Positions 30,588 through 39,388 of a stretch of 64,000 nt of DNA are shown piece by piece (position 1 is the first letter of the stretch; each line of letters opens with the position of its first letter). This DNA is from an uncultured Chitinophagaceae bacterium (GTDB taxonomy: Bacteria; Bacteroidota; Bacteroidia; Chitinophagales; Chitinophagaceae): assembly GCA_937862815.1 (NCBI GenBank), contig CALMED010000017.1:1-64000 (forward strand), given 5' to 3'. The notes below the pieces were generated by a model. It saw only the letters and a list, made by a program, of their open reading frames with translations. It searched no databases and was not told where the DNA came from. The position numbers and the translations under genes were made by a program.

Positions 30588-31796
30588 TCAGAGCGCCTGG
30601 TTTCGAAGCAAATCATCCAGCGTGTCGCGGCGCCGGATAAGGACAGGTTCGCCGTCTTTCACCAGGACCTCGGGCGGGCGGAAACGGGAATTGTACTGGC
30701 TGCTCATCTCATAACCGTAAGCACCGGCGTTGTGGATGACCAGTATGTCGCCTTCCCGGATCTGCGCCACGGGCCGGTCGTCGGCAAAGGTGTCGGTTTC
30801 GCAGACATTACCCGTGATCATGTAATTCCTAAGAGCTCCTCCGGGGTTAGACAGGTTGGTGATGTGATGATATGCATCGTACATCATGGGCCGGATGAGG
30901 TGATTGAGCCCGGTATCCACACCGGCGATCTCCACATCACCGTTTTGCTTCATCACCTGCACGGTGGCCAGGAGGTAACCGCAGGCGCTGACGAGAAATT
31001 TTCCCGGCTCAAACCATACCTGCAGGTTCCGGGAACGGGACTGATCGTGCGAGGCCAGGGCTTCCTTCAGTTTATGGGCCAGCCGTTCCACATCCGTTTC
31101 CTGTTCCGATGGATGGTAGGGCACTTTAAACCCGCCGCCCAGATCCAGCACTTCCAGGTGGGGAAACGCGGGCAGCAGTTCAAACAGCACTTCCAGTCCA
31201 CGGATGAATACATCCGCGTCTTTAATATCACTGCCGGTATGAATGTGCAGGGTGCGGATGTGCAGGTGGTGGCGTTGTACCAGTTCCAATACGGAGCTGA
31301 TTTGATCCACCGGTATCCCGAATTTACTTTTTTCGTGCCCGGTGGAAATTTTAAGATTTCCGCCCGCCAGGATGTTGGGGCGGAGGCGGAGGCCCACCGG
31401 GCGGCTGCCACCGTACCGCTGTCCGAATTTTTCGAGGTTGGAGAGGCTGTCAATGTTCACGTGTACACCGGCTTCCGCCGCTTCTTCAATTTCCGCAAAG
31501 GCGATACCGTTACTGGTGTACAAGATCTGCCCCGGCTCAAAGCCCGCCAGCAGTGCCAGTTTCACTTCGTTGATGCTGCTGCAGTCGGCATTACAGCCCA
31601 GCGAGCGTACATGGCGCAAAACATGGATGTTGGTGAGGGCCTTGCAGGCGTAGAAGATACGGGCATCAAGTACCGAAAATGCCTGCTCCAGTTTCCGGTA
31701 TTGCCGGGTGATGACAGCGGCATCGTACACATACACGGGGGTGCCATGCGTGCGGGCTGTATTGAGCAGCAGATCCGGCGAAAGGGAATACTCCAT
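30588..31796 (-). CDS. lysA: Diaminopimelate decarboxylase
   Basis: This PLP enzyme decarboxylates meso-diaminopimelate to lysine, the last step of lysine synthesis. The 402-residue protein has the PLP lysine Lys52 in FYACKAL, HTGSDI, the glycine loop LDLGGGF, EPGKFLV and the substrate-binding GNVCETDTF and NAGAYGYEMSSQYN motifs, all typical of LysA. It is downstream of scpB on the same strand with a 107-base gap, containing a weak -7-like TAATTTCG at about 31821-31814. No other lysine genes are nearby. Confidence 0.95.
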   Translation of the reverse strand: MEYSLSPDLLLNTARTHGTPVYVYDAAVITRQYRKLEQAFSVLDARIFYACKALTNIHVLRHVRSLGCNADCSSINEVKLALLAGFEPGQILYTSNGIAFAEIEEAAEAGVHVNIDSLSNLEKFGQRYGGSRPVGLRLRPNILAGGNLKISTGHEKSKFGIPVDQISSVLELVQRHHLHIRTLHIHTGSDIKDADVFIRGLEVLFELLPAFPHLEVLDLGGGFKVPYHPSEQETDVERLAHKLKEALASHDQSRSRNLQVWFEPGKFLVSACGYLLATVQVMKQNGDVEIAGVDTGLNHLIRPMMYDAYHHITNLSNPGGALRNYMITGNVCETDTFADDRPVAQIREGDILVIHNAGAYGYEMSSQYNSRFRPPEVLVKDGEPVLIRRRDTLDDLLRNQAL

Positions 31797-31903
31797 AGTG
31801 AATGCGTGAAGATCGAAATTACCTGTAAGTCTTCAACAGGCGATGTGCTTCCATACAGTGCAGCAATCATCCTAAACAAGCAATGGACGCCACTACCTGA
31901 GCA

Positions 31904-32665
31904 TCAGGCAATGGGTTGCTCACCGCCATCGTTTTCTCCGGAAGCGGGCGGCAGTTCATCCGCTGCGGCAGTTGTATCGGCATCGGGCGTTGTCGCGTCT
32001 GAAGAAACTGCGTTGTTGCTCACCAGCGATCCGTCTTCGGTTACCATCAGCACATCTGCTTCATCTGTTGCAGTTTCTGTTTCTTGCGGGTGAAGCGAGG
32101 TGGGCTCTGCCATTTCATCGGGCACGATTTCGCGGATGCGTGGCAGGTCCTCCCTGGAATTGATGCCAAAATAGTCCATGAACGAACGGGAAGTGGCGTA
32201 CACCAGTGGGTGGCCGGGCATGTTCTCGTTTCTTCCGGTAATAACAATCAGTTCTTTTTCCAGGAGTTTCTGCACGGTATAGTCGCAGCTTACCCCGCGG
32301 ATGGCTTCCATCTCCCCCTTGGTGATGGGCTGTTTGTAGGCGATGATCGCCAGCGTTTCCAGGGCGGCAGCACTGAGACGTTTGAGAAACTTATCGCCAT
32401 GGATCTGAACCACTGTTTGGTGGTACTGCCGCTTGGTGAGGAACTGCCAGCCGCCGCCTGTTTCCCGTACTTCAAAGGGGTAGAACTCCGATGCATATTT
32501 TTCGCGGACCGCGGCAATGGCGGCTTCCACCTGGTCGAGTGAGGCACGGTCTTCAATAAACGCATGTGCGTTGTTGAGCATGTCCGTCAGCTCCAGGGTG
32601 GTGAGGGGTCGGTCGGCTGCAAAAATCAGCGCCTCGATATGGGGTATGATGGCAGAAATTTCCAT
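31904..32665 (-). CDS. scpB: SMC-ScpAB condensin subunit ScpB
   Basis: ScpB forms the winged-helix part of the SMC-ScpA-ScpB condensin that compacts and segregates chromosomes. The 253-residue protein contains the two winged-helix domains, with IEALIFAADRPLT near the start and the signature LETLAIIAYKQPITKGEMEAIRG split over residues of about 100-125, then GVSCDYTVQKLLEKELI. The C-terminal 70 residues are an acidic, low-complexity Thr/Glu/Ala tail. scpA is not in the window. It lies 51 bases after atpG on the same strand. Confidence 0.94.
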   Translation of the reverse strand: MEISAIIPHIEALIFAADRPLTTLELTDMLNNAHAFIEDRASLDQVEAAIAAVREKYASEFYPFEVRETGGGWQFLTKRQYHQTVVQIHGDKFLKRLSAAALETLAIIAYKQPITKGEMEAIRGVSCDYTVQKLLEKELIVITGRNENMPGHPLVYATSRSFMDYFGINSREDLPRIREIVPDEMAEPTSLHPQETETATDEADVLMVTEDGSLVSNNAVSSDATTPDADTTAAADELPPASGENDGGEQPIA

Positions 32666-32716
32666 GAATGATAATGCGGGTTATAGCAAAGCGAATGCGG
32701 CTCTGCTGTTCAGGCA

Positions 32717-33604
32717 TCAGCCGTTAAGGGCAGCTGCGCCGCTAACGATTTCGGTCAGTTCGGTGGTGATGGCTGCCTGGCGGGCGCGGTTGTAGCTGAT
32801 CCGCAGGGAGCGCAACAGTTCGTTGGCGTTGTCGCTGGCTTTGTCCATGGCGGTCATCCGGGCACCGTGTTCACTGGCATTGGCATCGAGCACCGCTTTG
32901 AACAGCTGGGTATTCAGGATTTTGGGCATGAGTTCTGTGATCAGTTCTTCTTTGCCCGGCTCAAAAATAAAATCCGATTTTTGGGTACTTCCGGCCTTTG
33001 GCTCCACTTTGGGAATGGGCAGAAAACGTTCTACCTTAAAACGTTGGGTGCCGGCATTTTTGAATTCGCTGTAAACCAGTTCCACCACATCGTATTCGCC
33101 GTTTACAAACGCTTGCATGGCAGCTGCCGCAGCTGCCTGTACCTGCTCAAAGCTGAGATGGTGAAACAGGTCGCGGTAGGTATCGCTGGTGGTGAAGCCG
33201 GCACGCTGGAGCGCTTCCAGTCCCTTCTTCCCGATGCCCCATACATGTACCTGGCCTTTGGCCTGCTGCGCAGCGTATTGACCGGCAATGGTTTGCCTGG
33301 CCAGTTTGACGATGTTGGCGTTGTAGGCGCCGCAGAGGCCCCTGTCGCTGGTGATCACGAGGAACAGTACTTTTTCAACGGGACGTTCTGCTGCGAGCTT
33401 CAGCACACTTACATCACCATCGCTGTTGCTCACAATATTGCTGAGGGTGTCCTGCAGTTTCTGGGCATAGGGGCGCATCTGGATGATGGCGTCCTGGGCC
33501 TTCCGCAACTTGGCGGCACTCACCATTTTCATGGCTTTCGTAATCTGCTGCGTACTCTGTACACTCTTGATTCGGTTCCGTACCTCTTTTAATTGACCGG
33601 GCAT
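32717..33604 (-). CDS. atpG: ATP synthase F1 subunit gamma
   Basis: The gamma subunit is the central rotor shaft of the F1Fo ATP synthase. The 295-residue protein has the N-terminal LKEVRNRIKSVQSTQQITKAMKMVSAAK helix split across this conserved region, TSDRGLCGAYN, and the C-terminal helix SLRISYNRARQAAITTELTEIV as expected. No other ATP synthase genes are adjacent: rplL lies upstream behind a terminator and scpB downstream. A perfect -7 element lies 67 bases upstream, so it is transcribed on its own. Confidence 0.96.
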   Translation of the reverse strand: MPGQLKEVRNRIKSVQSTQQITKAMKMVSAAKLRKAQDAIIQMRPYAQKLQDTLSNIVSNSDGDVSVLKLAAERPVEKVLFLVITSDRGLCGAYNANIVKLARQTIAGQYAAQQAKGQVHVWGIGKKGLEALQRAGFTTSDTYRDLFHHLSFEQVQAAAAAAMQAFVNGEYDVVELVYSEFKNAGTQRFKVERFLPIPKVEPKAGSTQKSDFIFEPGKEELITELMPKILNTQLFKAVLDANASEHGARMTAMDKASDNANELLRSLRISYNRARQAAITTELTEIVSGAAALNG

Positions 33605-33670
33605 CTGTGTCTCGTTTTATATGGAAAAAGTAGAAGGGACGCGGTTATCGTATAACCAATTTTCAGCCCG

Positions 33671-33678
33671 CAAAGGTA
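33671..33678 (-). promoter_or_regulatory. Probable -7 element of atpG
   Basis: Minus strand TACCTTTG is a perfect match to TAnnTTTG. No clear -33 TTTG is seen at the right distance. Confidence 0.55.
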
Positions 33679-33771
33679 ATGGAAAGCGGCTGAAAAGTCT
33701 GCAGCAGGGAAGAATTTGTGGAAATCCGGGAACAGGAAAAACGGACGGACATACCCCGGAAAAGACGGGCA

Positions 33772-33800
33772 CAAAAAACCCCGGTCGCAGGGACCGGGGT
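33772..33800 (-). terminator. Terminator of the rplKAJL operon
   Basis: Minus strand ACCCCGGTC and GACCGGGGT form a strong stem around a short loop, followed by TTTTT. It begins 30 bases after the rplL stop and seals the operon; rpoB does not follow. Confidence 0.9.
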
Positions 33801-33829
33801 AACTTGTTGGGGAGGAAAATTTCCGGTTA

Positions 33830-34204
33830 TCAGGCAATTTCCACATCGGCACCGGCTTCTTTCAGCTTGGCAGCGATTTCTTCTGCTTCGGCTTTGGAGA
33901 TGCCTTCTTTTACGGGCTTGGGAGCGCCATCTACCAGGTCTTTGGCTTCTTTCAGACCGAGGCCGGTGAGGTCTTTTACGATCTTCACCACGTTCAGTTT
34001 GGAAGCACCACCGCTCTTCAGGATTACATCGAAAGCGGTTTTCTCTTCTACAGCAGCAGCGCCACCACCGTCGCCGGCAGCCACCACTACAGCAGCAGCA
34101 GCGGGTTCAATGCCGTAATCTGCCTTTAATACATCGGCCAGCTCCTGTACTTCTTTTACAGTGAGGCCCACCAGTTGTTCAGCTAATGCTTTTACGTCAG
34201 CCAT
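33830..34204 (-). CDS. rplL: 50S ribosomal protein L7/L12
   Basis: This protein forms the flexible stalk dimers that recruit translation factors to the 50S subunit. The 124-residue, Ala-rich protein has the dimerisation N-terminus ([20 protein letters not shown]), an Ala/Val hinge with a Gly pair, and the globular C-terminal domain from [17 protein letters not shown] to the end ([18 protein letters not shown] tail). It is last in rplK-rplA-rplJ-rplL and preceded by a stable hairpin. Confidence 0.97.
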   Translation of the reverse strand: MADVKALAEQLVGLTVKEVQELADVLKADYGIEPAAAAVVVAAGDGGGAAAVEEKTAFDVILKSGGASKLNVVKIVKDLTGLGLKEAKDLVDGAPKPVKEGISKAEAEEIAAKLKEAGADVEIA

Positions 34205-34306
34205 TTTTTTACGTTTTAACCGCCTTCATAGCCCTTGGACCAGCTCCGGCGGATGGTTATGAAAAGTGTCACATTTGTACCTCAGTGACGTTGGTTGTGT
34301 GGTTGA

Positions 34307-34333
34307 ATCCGCTTCCCTGCGGAGGAAGCGGAT
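34307..34333 (-). other. Hairpin in the rplJ-rplL intercistronic gap
   Basis: ATCCGCTTCC and GGAAGCGGAT form a perfect ten-base-pair stem with a seven-base loop, six bases after the rplJ stop. There is no T run, so it looks like an RNA processing or stability element rather than a terminator. Confidence 0.6.
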
Positions 34334-34338
34334 GGGGA

Positions 34339-34854
34339 TTATTCGGCCGGGGCCGCTTCTCCCTTCTGTTCGGCATTGTGCAGCAGTGCGGCAATCACGC
34401 GCTTGGCAGGAGACTGCAGCAGACCGATCACTTCGCCGATCAGTTCATTCTTCGTCTTGATCTGGGTCAGCACCTTCAGCTGGTTGTCGCCGGTGTACAC
34501 ATCGCCGTTGATAAAGGCGGCCTTGAGTACAGGACGCTCGCCGTTGCTTTGCTTGCGGAACGAACTGATGATCAGAGCGGGTTCCTTGGGGTTCTCGGAG
34601 AACATCAGCGCCGTTACGTTGTTGAGGGCGTCAAACACGCCGTTGTAACGCTCGGCATCCAACGACTCCAGTGCTTTCCGGATAAGGGTGTTCTTGGCCA
34701 CCTTCATCTCCACCTGCTTGTCAAAGCAGGCCCGGCGCAGTTTTCCCACTTGTTCAACGGTGAGCGATTCGGTATCGGTGATGTAGAAGTTGTTGTACTG
34801 AGCGAACTTGCCTTTCAGCACTTCAATCACTTCATTCTTTTGTTCTTTGGTCAT
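34339..34854 (-). CDS. rplJ: 50S ribosomal protein L10
   Basis: L10 anchors the L7/L12 stalk dimers to the ribosome. The 171-residue protein has the normal N-terminal RNA-binding domain (EQKNEVIEVLKGKFAQYNNF split here, RRACFDKQVEMKVAKNTLIRKAL) and a C-terminal helix for L7/L12 (LLQSPAKRVIAALLHNAEQ). It lies 28 bases after rplA and 134 bases before rplL. Confidence 0.97.
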   Translation of the reverse strand: MTKEQKNEVIEVLKGKFAQYNNFYITDTESLTVEQVGKLRRACFDKQVEMKVAKNTLIRKALESLDAERYNGVFDALNNVTALMFSENPKEPALIISSFRKQSNGERPVLKAAFINGDVYTGDNQLKVLTQIKTKNELIGEVIGLLQSPAKRVIAALLHNAEQKGEAAPAE

Positions 34855-34882
34855 GATGTATGGTTTTTAAACCCTGAAAGGA

Positions 34883-35575
34883 TTAGTTCACAAATGCTTT
34901 GGTGTCAACGGCAATGCCCGGGCTCATGGTGCTGGCCATGTAGATGCTCTTCAGGTAAGTACCTTTAGCCGTGGAAGGTTTTGCCTTGATAATGGCAGTG
35001 AGGAACTCCTGCGTATTTTCAACAATCTTTTCCGGGGCAAAGCTTACCCGGCCGATCGAGGCATGCACGATGCCGGCTTTGTCCACTTTAAAGGCAATCT
35101 TACCGCCCTTCACTTCCGTAACCGCAGCGGCCACGTCGTTGGTCACTGTACCAGTCTTGGGGTTGGGCATAAGGTTGCGGGGTCCCAGCACTTTACCCAG
35201 CTTACCGATTTTGGGCATCACGGCCGGCGTGGCGATGATCACATCCACATCGGTCCAGCCACCTTCAATTTTGGTAATGAACTCATCCAGTCCCACGTGG
35301 TCGGCGCCGGCAGCGGTAGCTTCGGCTTCCTTATCGGGGGTGCAGAGTACCAGTACCCGCTTGGTTTTACCCGTTCCGTGAGGAAGAGTTACCGTACCGC
35401 GGATAGCCTGGTCGGCTTTTTTGGGATCCACACCCAGGCGGATGTGTACGTCCACCGAGCTGTCGAATTTGGTGCAGTTGATTTGCTTTACAAGTGCAGA
35501 AGCTTCCTTCAGGGAATAAATTTTGTTGTTATCCACCTTCGCTTCAGCTGCTTTTCTTTTTTTCGTAAGAGACAT
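34883..35575 (-). CDS. rplA: 50S ribosomal protein L1
   Basis: L1 builds the L1 stalk that moves deacylated tRNA and, in many bacteria, represses its own operon by binding the rplK leader. The 230-residue protein has [31 protein letters not shown], the [10 protein letters not shown] region and [20 protein letters not shown]. Length is standard. It is the second gene of the operon, 41 bases after rplK. Confidence 0.97.
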   Translation of the reverse strand: MSLTKKRKAAEAKVDNNKIYSLKEASALVKQINCTKFDSSVDVHIRLGVDPKKADQAIRGTVTLPHGTGKTKRVLVLCTPDKEAEATAAGADHVGLDEFITKIEGGWTDVDVIIATPAVMPKIGKLGKVLGPRNLMPNPKTGTVTNDVAAAVTEVKGGKIAFKVDKAGIVHASIGRVSFAPEKIVENTQEFLTAIIKAKPSTAKGTYLKSIYMASTMSPGIAVDTKAFVN

Positions 35576-35616
35576 GTTTGAAACAGTTTAGGTTTGCGGG
35601 AGCAAACAGGTGAATA

Positions 35617-36060
35617 TTAATTTTCCCAGGGGGCTTTACCTTCAACGGTGATACCCATGCTGCGGGCGGTACCGGCCACCATGCTCATGGCACTGTGGAG
35701 GGTAAAGCAGTTGAGATCGGGCATTTTGTCTTTGGCAATCACTTCCACCTGCTCCCAGGTTACCTTACCTACTTTCACGCGGTTGGGTTCCTTGGAACCG
35801 TTCTGCAGTTTGGCGGCTTCCAGCAACTGAATTGAAGCGGGGGGCGTTTTAATGATAAAGTCGAACGACTTATCGGTGTAAACTGTGATTAGAACGGGAA
35901 GTACTTTTCCCTGCTTGTCCTGCGTACGGGCATTGAACTGCTTGCAGAACTCCATGATGTTGACACCCTTGGAACCAAGGGCCGGACCTACGGGAGGTGC
36001 AGGGTTGGCTTGTCCGCCTTTTACCTGCAGCTTCACAAATCCTGAGATTTCTTTGGCCAT
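35617..36060 (-). CDS. rplK: 50S ribosomal protein L11
   Basis: L11 binds the GTPase-associated region of 23S rRNA. The start at 36060 ([20 protein letters not shown]) gives the standard 147 residues. The longer frame to 36114 is non-conserved and lies in the leader. [22 protein letters not shown] and the C-terminal GTARSMGI are signature stretches. It is first in the rplKAJL transcript with a complete promoter about 106 bases upstream and a boxA-like motif at the start of the leader. Confidence 0.97.
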   Translation of the reverse strand: MAKEISGFVKLQVKGGQANPAPPVGPALGSKGVNIMEFCKQFNARTQDKQGKVLPVLITVYTDKSFDFIIKTPPASIQLLEAAKLQNGSKEPNRVKVGKVTWEQVEVIAKDKMPDLNCFTLHSAMSMVAGTARSMGITVEGKAPWEN

Positions 36061-36146
36061 TGTAAAATTGTTTTTTGGTGATAGCGTCCTCCGCATGTTA
36101 CAGACGACTCCCAATTCTGATCAGCCCCCGGCGAGGGGCAGATGAC

Positions 36147-36154
36147 AAAGAACT
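36147..36154 (-). promoter_or_regulatory. boxA-like motif in the rplK leader
   Basis: Minus strand AAAGTTCTTTGTC lies within about 20 bases of the -7 element, so within the first bases of the transcript. It matches the AGTTCTTT core in the rRNA leader and spacers. Antitermination or autoregulatory function is inferred. Confidence 0.45.
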
Positions 36155-36165
36155 TTTGGGGAGCG

Positions 36166-36196
36166 CAAAGGTAGCAAAAAAATTGGTTTCTCCAAA
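36166..36196 (-). promoter_or_regulatory. Promoter of rplKAJL
   Basis: Minus strand TTTG (36196-36193), 19 bases, TACCTTTG (36173-36166) is a complete -33/-7 pair between the nusG terminator and rplK. Confidence 0.8.
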
Positions 36197-36352
36197 GGTT
36201 TTCCGGGTGTTTTTAACACACCCGGGACGCCCGTAGCCATGGGCAGAAAAAGCAGGTAGCGTTAAAAGGCCTGCTTTCGCAGTACGACCACCGGGCACTT
36301 CACCCGGTACTGGTCACCCGGTTACTAATCAGCCTTTCTGAGGCTGTCCCAC

Positions 36353-36376
36353 AAAAAACCCCGCCGGTGGCGGGGT
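36353..36376 (-). terminator. Terminator after nusG
   Basis: Minus strand ACCCCGCC and GGCGGGGT form a stem with a three-base loop followed by TTTTTT. It separates the tRNA-tuf-secE-nusG transcript from rplKAJL. Confidence 0.9.
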
Positions 36377-36384
36377 CAGAAGTT

Positions 36385-36948
36385 TTAAGCGATCTTTTCG
36401 ACCTGCATGTAATTCAGTTCCACCGGGGTGGCGCGTCCGAAGATCTTAACGGTTACCCGCAGCTTCTTCTTCTCGTCGTTCACCTCTTCAATCACCCCGT
36501 TAAAATCGTTGAACGGACCATCAATGATCTTAACGGTTTCGCCCACGATAAAGGGCTCACTCATGGTCATTCCACCGGCATCAGCCATCTCGTCCACTTT
36601 GCCCAGCATCTTGTTCACCTCCGCCTTGCGAAGAGCAATGGGGTGTTCCTTCCCAAGGAAGTGAATTACATTGCTGGTATTGCTGATGGTCTCCCGGATT
36701 TCGTCACTCATCTTCCCCCCCTCGATCTCAATCATCACATACCCGGGGTAAAAATTCCGTTCCCGCACCACTTTTTTTCCGTTCTGCACTTTATATACCT
36801 TTTCCACGGGCAGAAACACCTGTTTAACGATGTTACTCCAGCCACTGCGTGTAATTTCTTTGTCCAGGTATTCCTTCACCTTTTTCTCCTTGCCGCTCAC
36901 CACCCGCAGCACATACCATTTACTTGTTTCCACATTTGCAGCTTCCAT
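36385..36948 (-). CDS. nusG: Transcription termination/antitermination factor NusG
   Basis: NusG binds RNA polymerase, suppresses pausing and links it to ribosomes or Rho. The 187-residue protein has the NGN domain (KWYVLRVVSGKEKKVKEYL, FYPGYVMIEI) and the C-terminal KOW domain (VGETVKIIDGPFNDFNGVIE). It follows secE by eight bases, the conserved secE-nusG pair, and ends at a strong terminator. Confidence 0.97.
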   Translation of the reverse strand: MEAANVETSKWYVLRVVSGKEKKVKEYLDKEITRSGWSNIVKQVFLPVEKVYKVQNGKKVVRERNFYPGYVMIEIEGGKMSDEIRETISNTSNVIHFLGKEHPIALRKAEVNKMLGKVDEMADAGGMTMSEPFIVGETVKIIDGPFNDFNGVIEEVNDEKKKLRVTVKIFGRATPVELNYMQVEKIA

Positions 36949-36956
36949 TACCTTAC

Positions 36957-37157
36957 TTATTTAAACAATGAATAAAACAGTTCCAGCACGTTGGCGATGC
37001 CGAAATCCATCACCCATACAATAGCTGTGATGATGATGGTGGCTACCAGAACAATCATGGTGGACTGTTGTAACTGCTGCCAGGTAGGCCAGGTCACTTT
37101 TTCCATCAGCTCCCGGTAAGAATCCCTGAAATAAACGGATAATTTGTTCATAAACAC
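36957..37157 (-). CDS. secE: Protein translocase subunit SecE
   Basis: SecE is the clamp subunit of the SecYEG channel. The 66-residue protein has the amphipathic helix with the conserved KVTWPTWQQL followed by one membrane span at about 34-54, the single-span form. Met3 (37151) is an alternative start. It sits between tRNA-Trp and nusG as in many bacteria. Confidence 0.95.
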   Translation of the reverse strand: MFMNKLSVYFRDSYRELMEKVTWPTWQQLQQSTMIVLVATIIITAIVWVMDFGIANVLELFYSLFK

Positions 37158-37209
37158 ATGTTTTGCCTGTTTGCGGAAACCGGCTTTTGTCCGTTGTCTC
37201 CGGCTGCAG

Positions 37210-37280
37210 CACGGGCACCAGGATTCGAACCCAGACTAAAGGTTTTGGAGACCTCTGTACTACCGTTATACTATGCCCGT
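37210..37280 (-). tRNA. tRNA-Trp (CCA)
   Basis: The cloverleaf on the minus strand has acceptor ACGGGCA with TGCCCGT, anticodon loop CTCCAAA with CCA, and T loop GTTCGAATC. The 3' CCA end is not encoded. It lies between tuf and secE. Confidence 0.95.
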
Positions 37281-37286
37281 AAGAAC

Positions 37287-37322
37287 AATTAGCTAATCAG
37301 CGAATTTGCTAATTAGCTAATT
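37287..37322. repeat. AATTAGCTAAT direct repeat between tuf and tRNA-Trp
   Basis: AATTAGCTAAT occurs at 37287-37297 and again at 37311-37321, with a partial GCTAAT-like unit between. The unit is itself palindromic. It fills much of the gap between tuf and tRNA-Trp. Confidence 0.6.
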
Positions 37323-37344
37323 GTAACAATATAAGAACTTAATC

Positions 37345-38532
37345 TTATTTAATGATCTCCGTCACCTGGCCGGCGCCTACCGTACGACCACCTTCGCGGA
37401 TGGCGAACTTCAGACCCTTTTCCATGGCAATGGGAGCGATCAGCTTCACAGTAAGGCTGGTGTTATCACCAGGCATTACCATTTCTGTTCCGGCTGGCAG
37501 TTCCACTTCACCGGTAACGTCAGTTGTGCGGAAGTAGAACTGGGGACGGTACTTCTGGAAGAACGGCGTATGACGGCCACCTTCTTCTTTGCTCAGTACA
37601 TACACCTCACCTTTGAACTCGGTGTGGGGCGTAATGGACTTGGGAGCGCAGATAACCATACCGCGACGGATATCTTTCTTTTCAATACCGCGGAGGAGGA
37701 GACCAGCGTTGTCGCCAGCCTGACCTTCGTCGAGCAGTTTTTTGAACATTTCCACACCGGTAACGGTAGAGTTCAGGGGAGCGTCCATCAGACCTACGAT
37801 TTCAACCGCTTCACCCACTTTCACCTTACCACGCTCAATACGACCGGTGGCAACAGTACCACGACCTGTAATGGAGAACACGTCTTCCACGCTCATCAGG
37901 AAGGGCATGTCAACCGGACGGGGAGGCAGGGGAATGTAGCTGTCAACAGCATCCATCAGCTCTTCCACAGCTTTCACCCACTGGTCTTCACCAGCCAGGG
38001 CACCGGTAGCGGAACCTTTGATGATGGGGGTGTTGTCGCCGTCAAAGCCATAGGAACTGAGCAGGTCGCGGATTTCCATTTCAACCAGGTCGAGCAATTC
38101 AGAATCATCAACCAGGTCAACTTTATTCATAAATACCACAATCTTGGGTACGCCTACCTGGCGGGCCAGCAGGATGTGTTCTTTGGTCTGGGGCATGGGA
38201 CCATCGGTTGCAGCCACAACGAGGATGGCTCCGTCCATCTGGGCGGCACCGGTGATCATGTTCTTCACGTAGTCGGCGTGACCGGGACAGTCAACGTGCG
38301 CATAGTGGCGGTTGGCAGTCTGGTATTCTACGTGTGCTGTATTGATGGTGATACCACGCTCTTTTTCTTCGGGCGCGCCATCAATTTCATCGTATTTCTT
38401 TGCCTGCGCCAGACCTTTCTTAGAAAGGATGTCTGTAATGGCTGCAGTCAGGGTGGTTTTGCCATGGTCTACGTGACCGATGGTACCAACGTTTACGTGG
38501 GGTTTCTCCCGCTTAAAGGTCTCTTTAGACAT
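37345..38532 (-). CDS. tuf: Elongation factor Tu
   Basis: EF-Tu delivers aminoacyl-tRNA to the ribosome using GTP. The 395-residue protein has the G1 loop GHVDHGKTT near residue 20, [12 protein letters not shown] (G2), DCPGHADY (G3), NKVDL (G4) and GSATGAL (G5), then the beta-barrel domains 2 and 3 ending in [13 protein letters not shown]. It lies inside the conserved order tRNA-Thr, Tyr, Gly, Thr, tuf, tRNA-Trp, secE, nusG. It probably uses the tRNA promoter upstream. Confidence 0.98.
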   Translation of the reverse strand: MSKETFKREKPHVNVGTIGHVDHGKTTLTAAITDILSKKGLAQAKKYDEIDGAPEEKERGITINTAHVEYQTANRHYAHVDCPGHADYVKNMITGAAQMDGAILVVAATDGPMPQTKEHILLARQVGVPKIVVFMNKVDLVDDSELLDLVEMEIRDLLSSYGFDGDNTPIIKGSATGALAGEDQWVKAVEELMDAVDSYIPLPPRPVDMPFLMSVEDVFSITGRGTVATGRIERGKVKVGEAVEIVGLMDAPLNSTVTGVEMFKKLLDEGQAGDNAGLLLRGIEKKDIRRGMVICAPKSITPHTEFKGEVYVLSKEEGGRHTPFFQKYRPQFYFRTTDVTGEVELPAGTEMVMPGDNTSLTVKLIAPIAMEKGLKFAIREGGRTVGAGQVTEIIK

Positions 38533-38710
38533 CTTATTGGTTTTTAATTGTGTTTAAAAAATATTCAAACTTTTATGTTTCCGGAAGAAGCCGCCTCAGC
38601 AGTTTCCGCCTTCACCTGTTGTATGCCGGTTTGGAACCGGTACCTGCTGCCGCGATACACAGTTGGCCCGTTTGTGGCCAACTCTTCTTACACACAGGTT
38701 CCGGAAACAG

Positions 38711-38782
<72 letters not shown>

Positions 38783-38842
38783 TGGTTGCGTTTCAGTGAG
38801 TACACCTCACATCAACATCCGGTAAAAAAAGAACTTCTTTCG

Positions 38843-38915
38843 AGCGGGAGACCGGGCTCGAACCGGCCACCTGAAGCTTGGAAGGCTACCGCTCTACCAA
38901 ATGAGCTACTCCCGC
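38843..38915 (-). tRNA. tRNA-Gly (UCC)
   Basis: The minus strand has acceptor GCGGGAG with CTCCCGC, D arm TAGCTCATTTGG, anticodon loop CTTCCAA with TCC and T loop GTTCGAGCC. CCA is not encoded. Confidence 0.95.
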
Positions 38916-38999
38916 TTATGGGGCAAAACATCAAAAGAGATTGACGGCACACTAACCGTATAACCTATTGATCCTGATGCCATATTACATAAAGAACTG

Positions 39000-39082
39000 T
39001 GGGCAGGAGAGGATTCGAACCTCTGAAGTCGAAAGACAGCGGATTTACAGTCCGCCCCATTTGGCCGCTCTGGAACCTGCCC
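39000..39082 (-). tRNA. tRNA-Tyr (GUA)
   Basis: This is a long-variable-arm tRNA of about 83 nt on the minus strand: acceptor GGGCAGG with CCTGCCC, anticodon loop CTGTAAA with GTA, and T loop GTTCGAATC. CCA is not encoded. Confidence 0.94.
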
Positions 39083-39124
39083 TGATCTGAACTGTTCTGC
39101 CGGCGGCTCCGGAAGAAACCAAAG

Positions 39125-39197
39125 AGCCACTTGTCGGACTCGAACCAACGACCTGCTGATTACAAATCAGCTGCTCTACCAGCTGAGCTAAAGTGGC
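39125..39197 (-). tRNA. tRNA-Thr (UGU)
   Basis: The minus strand has acceptor GCCACTT with AAGTGGC, D arm TAGCTCAGCTGG, anticodon loop TTTGTAA with TGT and T loop GTTCGAGTC. CCA is not encoded. It is the first gene of the tRNA-tuf transcript. Confidence 0.95.
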
Positions 39198-39271
39198 GAT
39201 TCTGCTCTAAATCATCCTCCACAAAGAACTTTAGCACAGTGCATACGAATGCACCCCCATTTTTGGGAAGG

Positions 39272-39279
39272 CAAAGGTA
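39272..39279 (-). promoter_or_regulatory. -7 element of the tRNA-tuf operon
   Basis: Minus strand TACCTTTG is a perfect -7 match, 75 bases before tRNA-Thr. The -33 region is A-rich on the plus strand (T-rich as read) without an exact TTTG. A boxA-like AGTTCTTT lies at 39230-39223, early in the transcript. Confidence 0.6.
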
Positions 39280-39341
39280 AAGGAAAACATGAAACGGAAA
39301 AATTTTCGACAGGAAAAAAACAGCATTCTTCAAAATTGTGC

Positions 39342-39373
39342 AAAAAAAATCCCCCCGGGGAGTCCGGAGGGAT
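39342..39373 (-). terminator. Terminator of hpf
   Basis: Minus strand ATCCCTCCGG pairs with CCGGGGGGAT (one G-T pair) and is followed by eight T residues, 16 bases after the hpf stop. Confidence 0.85.
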
Positions 39374-39388
39374 GGGGCATTCTGATTT

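Noticed and set aside
30471..32093. 540-residue plus-strand frame across lysA and the flanks
   Set aside because: It is antisense to lysA and crosses intergenic DNA; no domain is recognisable.
37287..37322. Possible CRISPR or att site at the AATTAGCTAAT repeats
   Set aside because: Only two short copies exist, with no spacers of regular length and no cas genes nearby.
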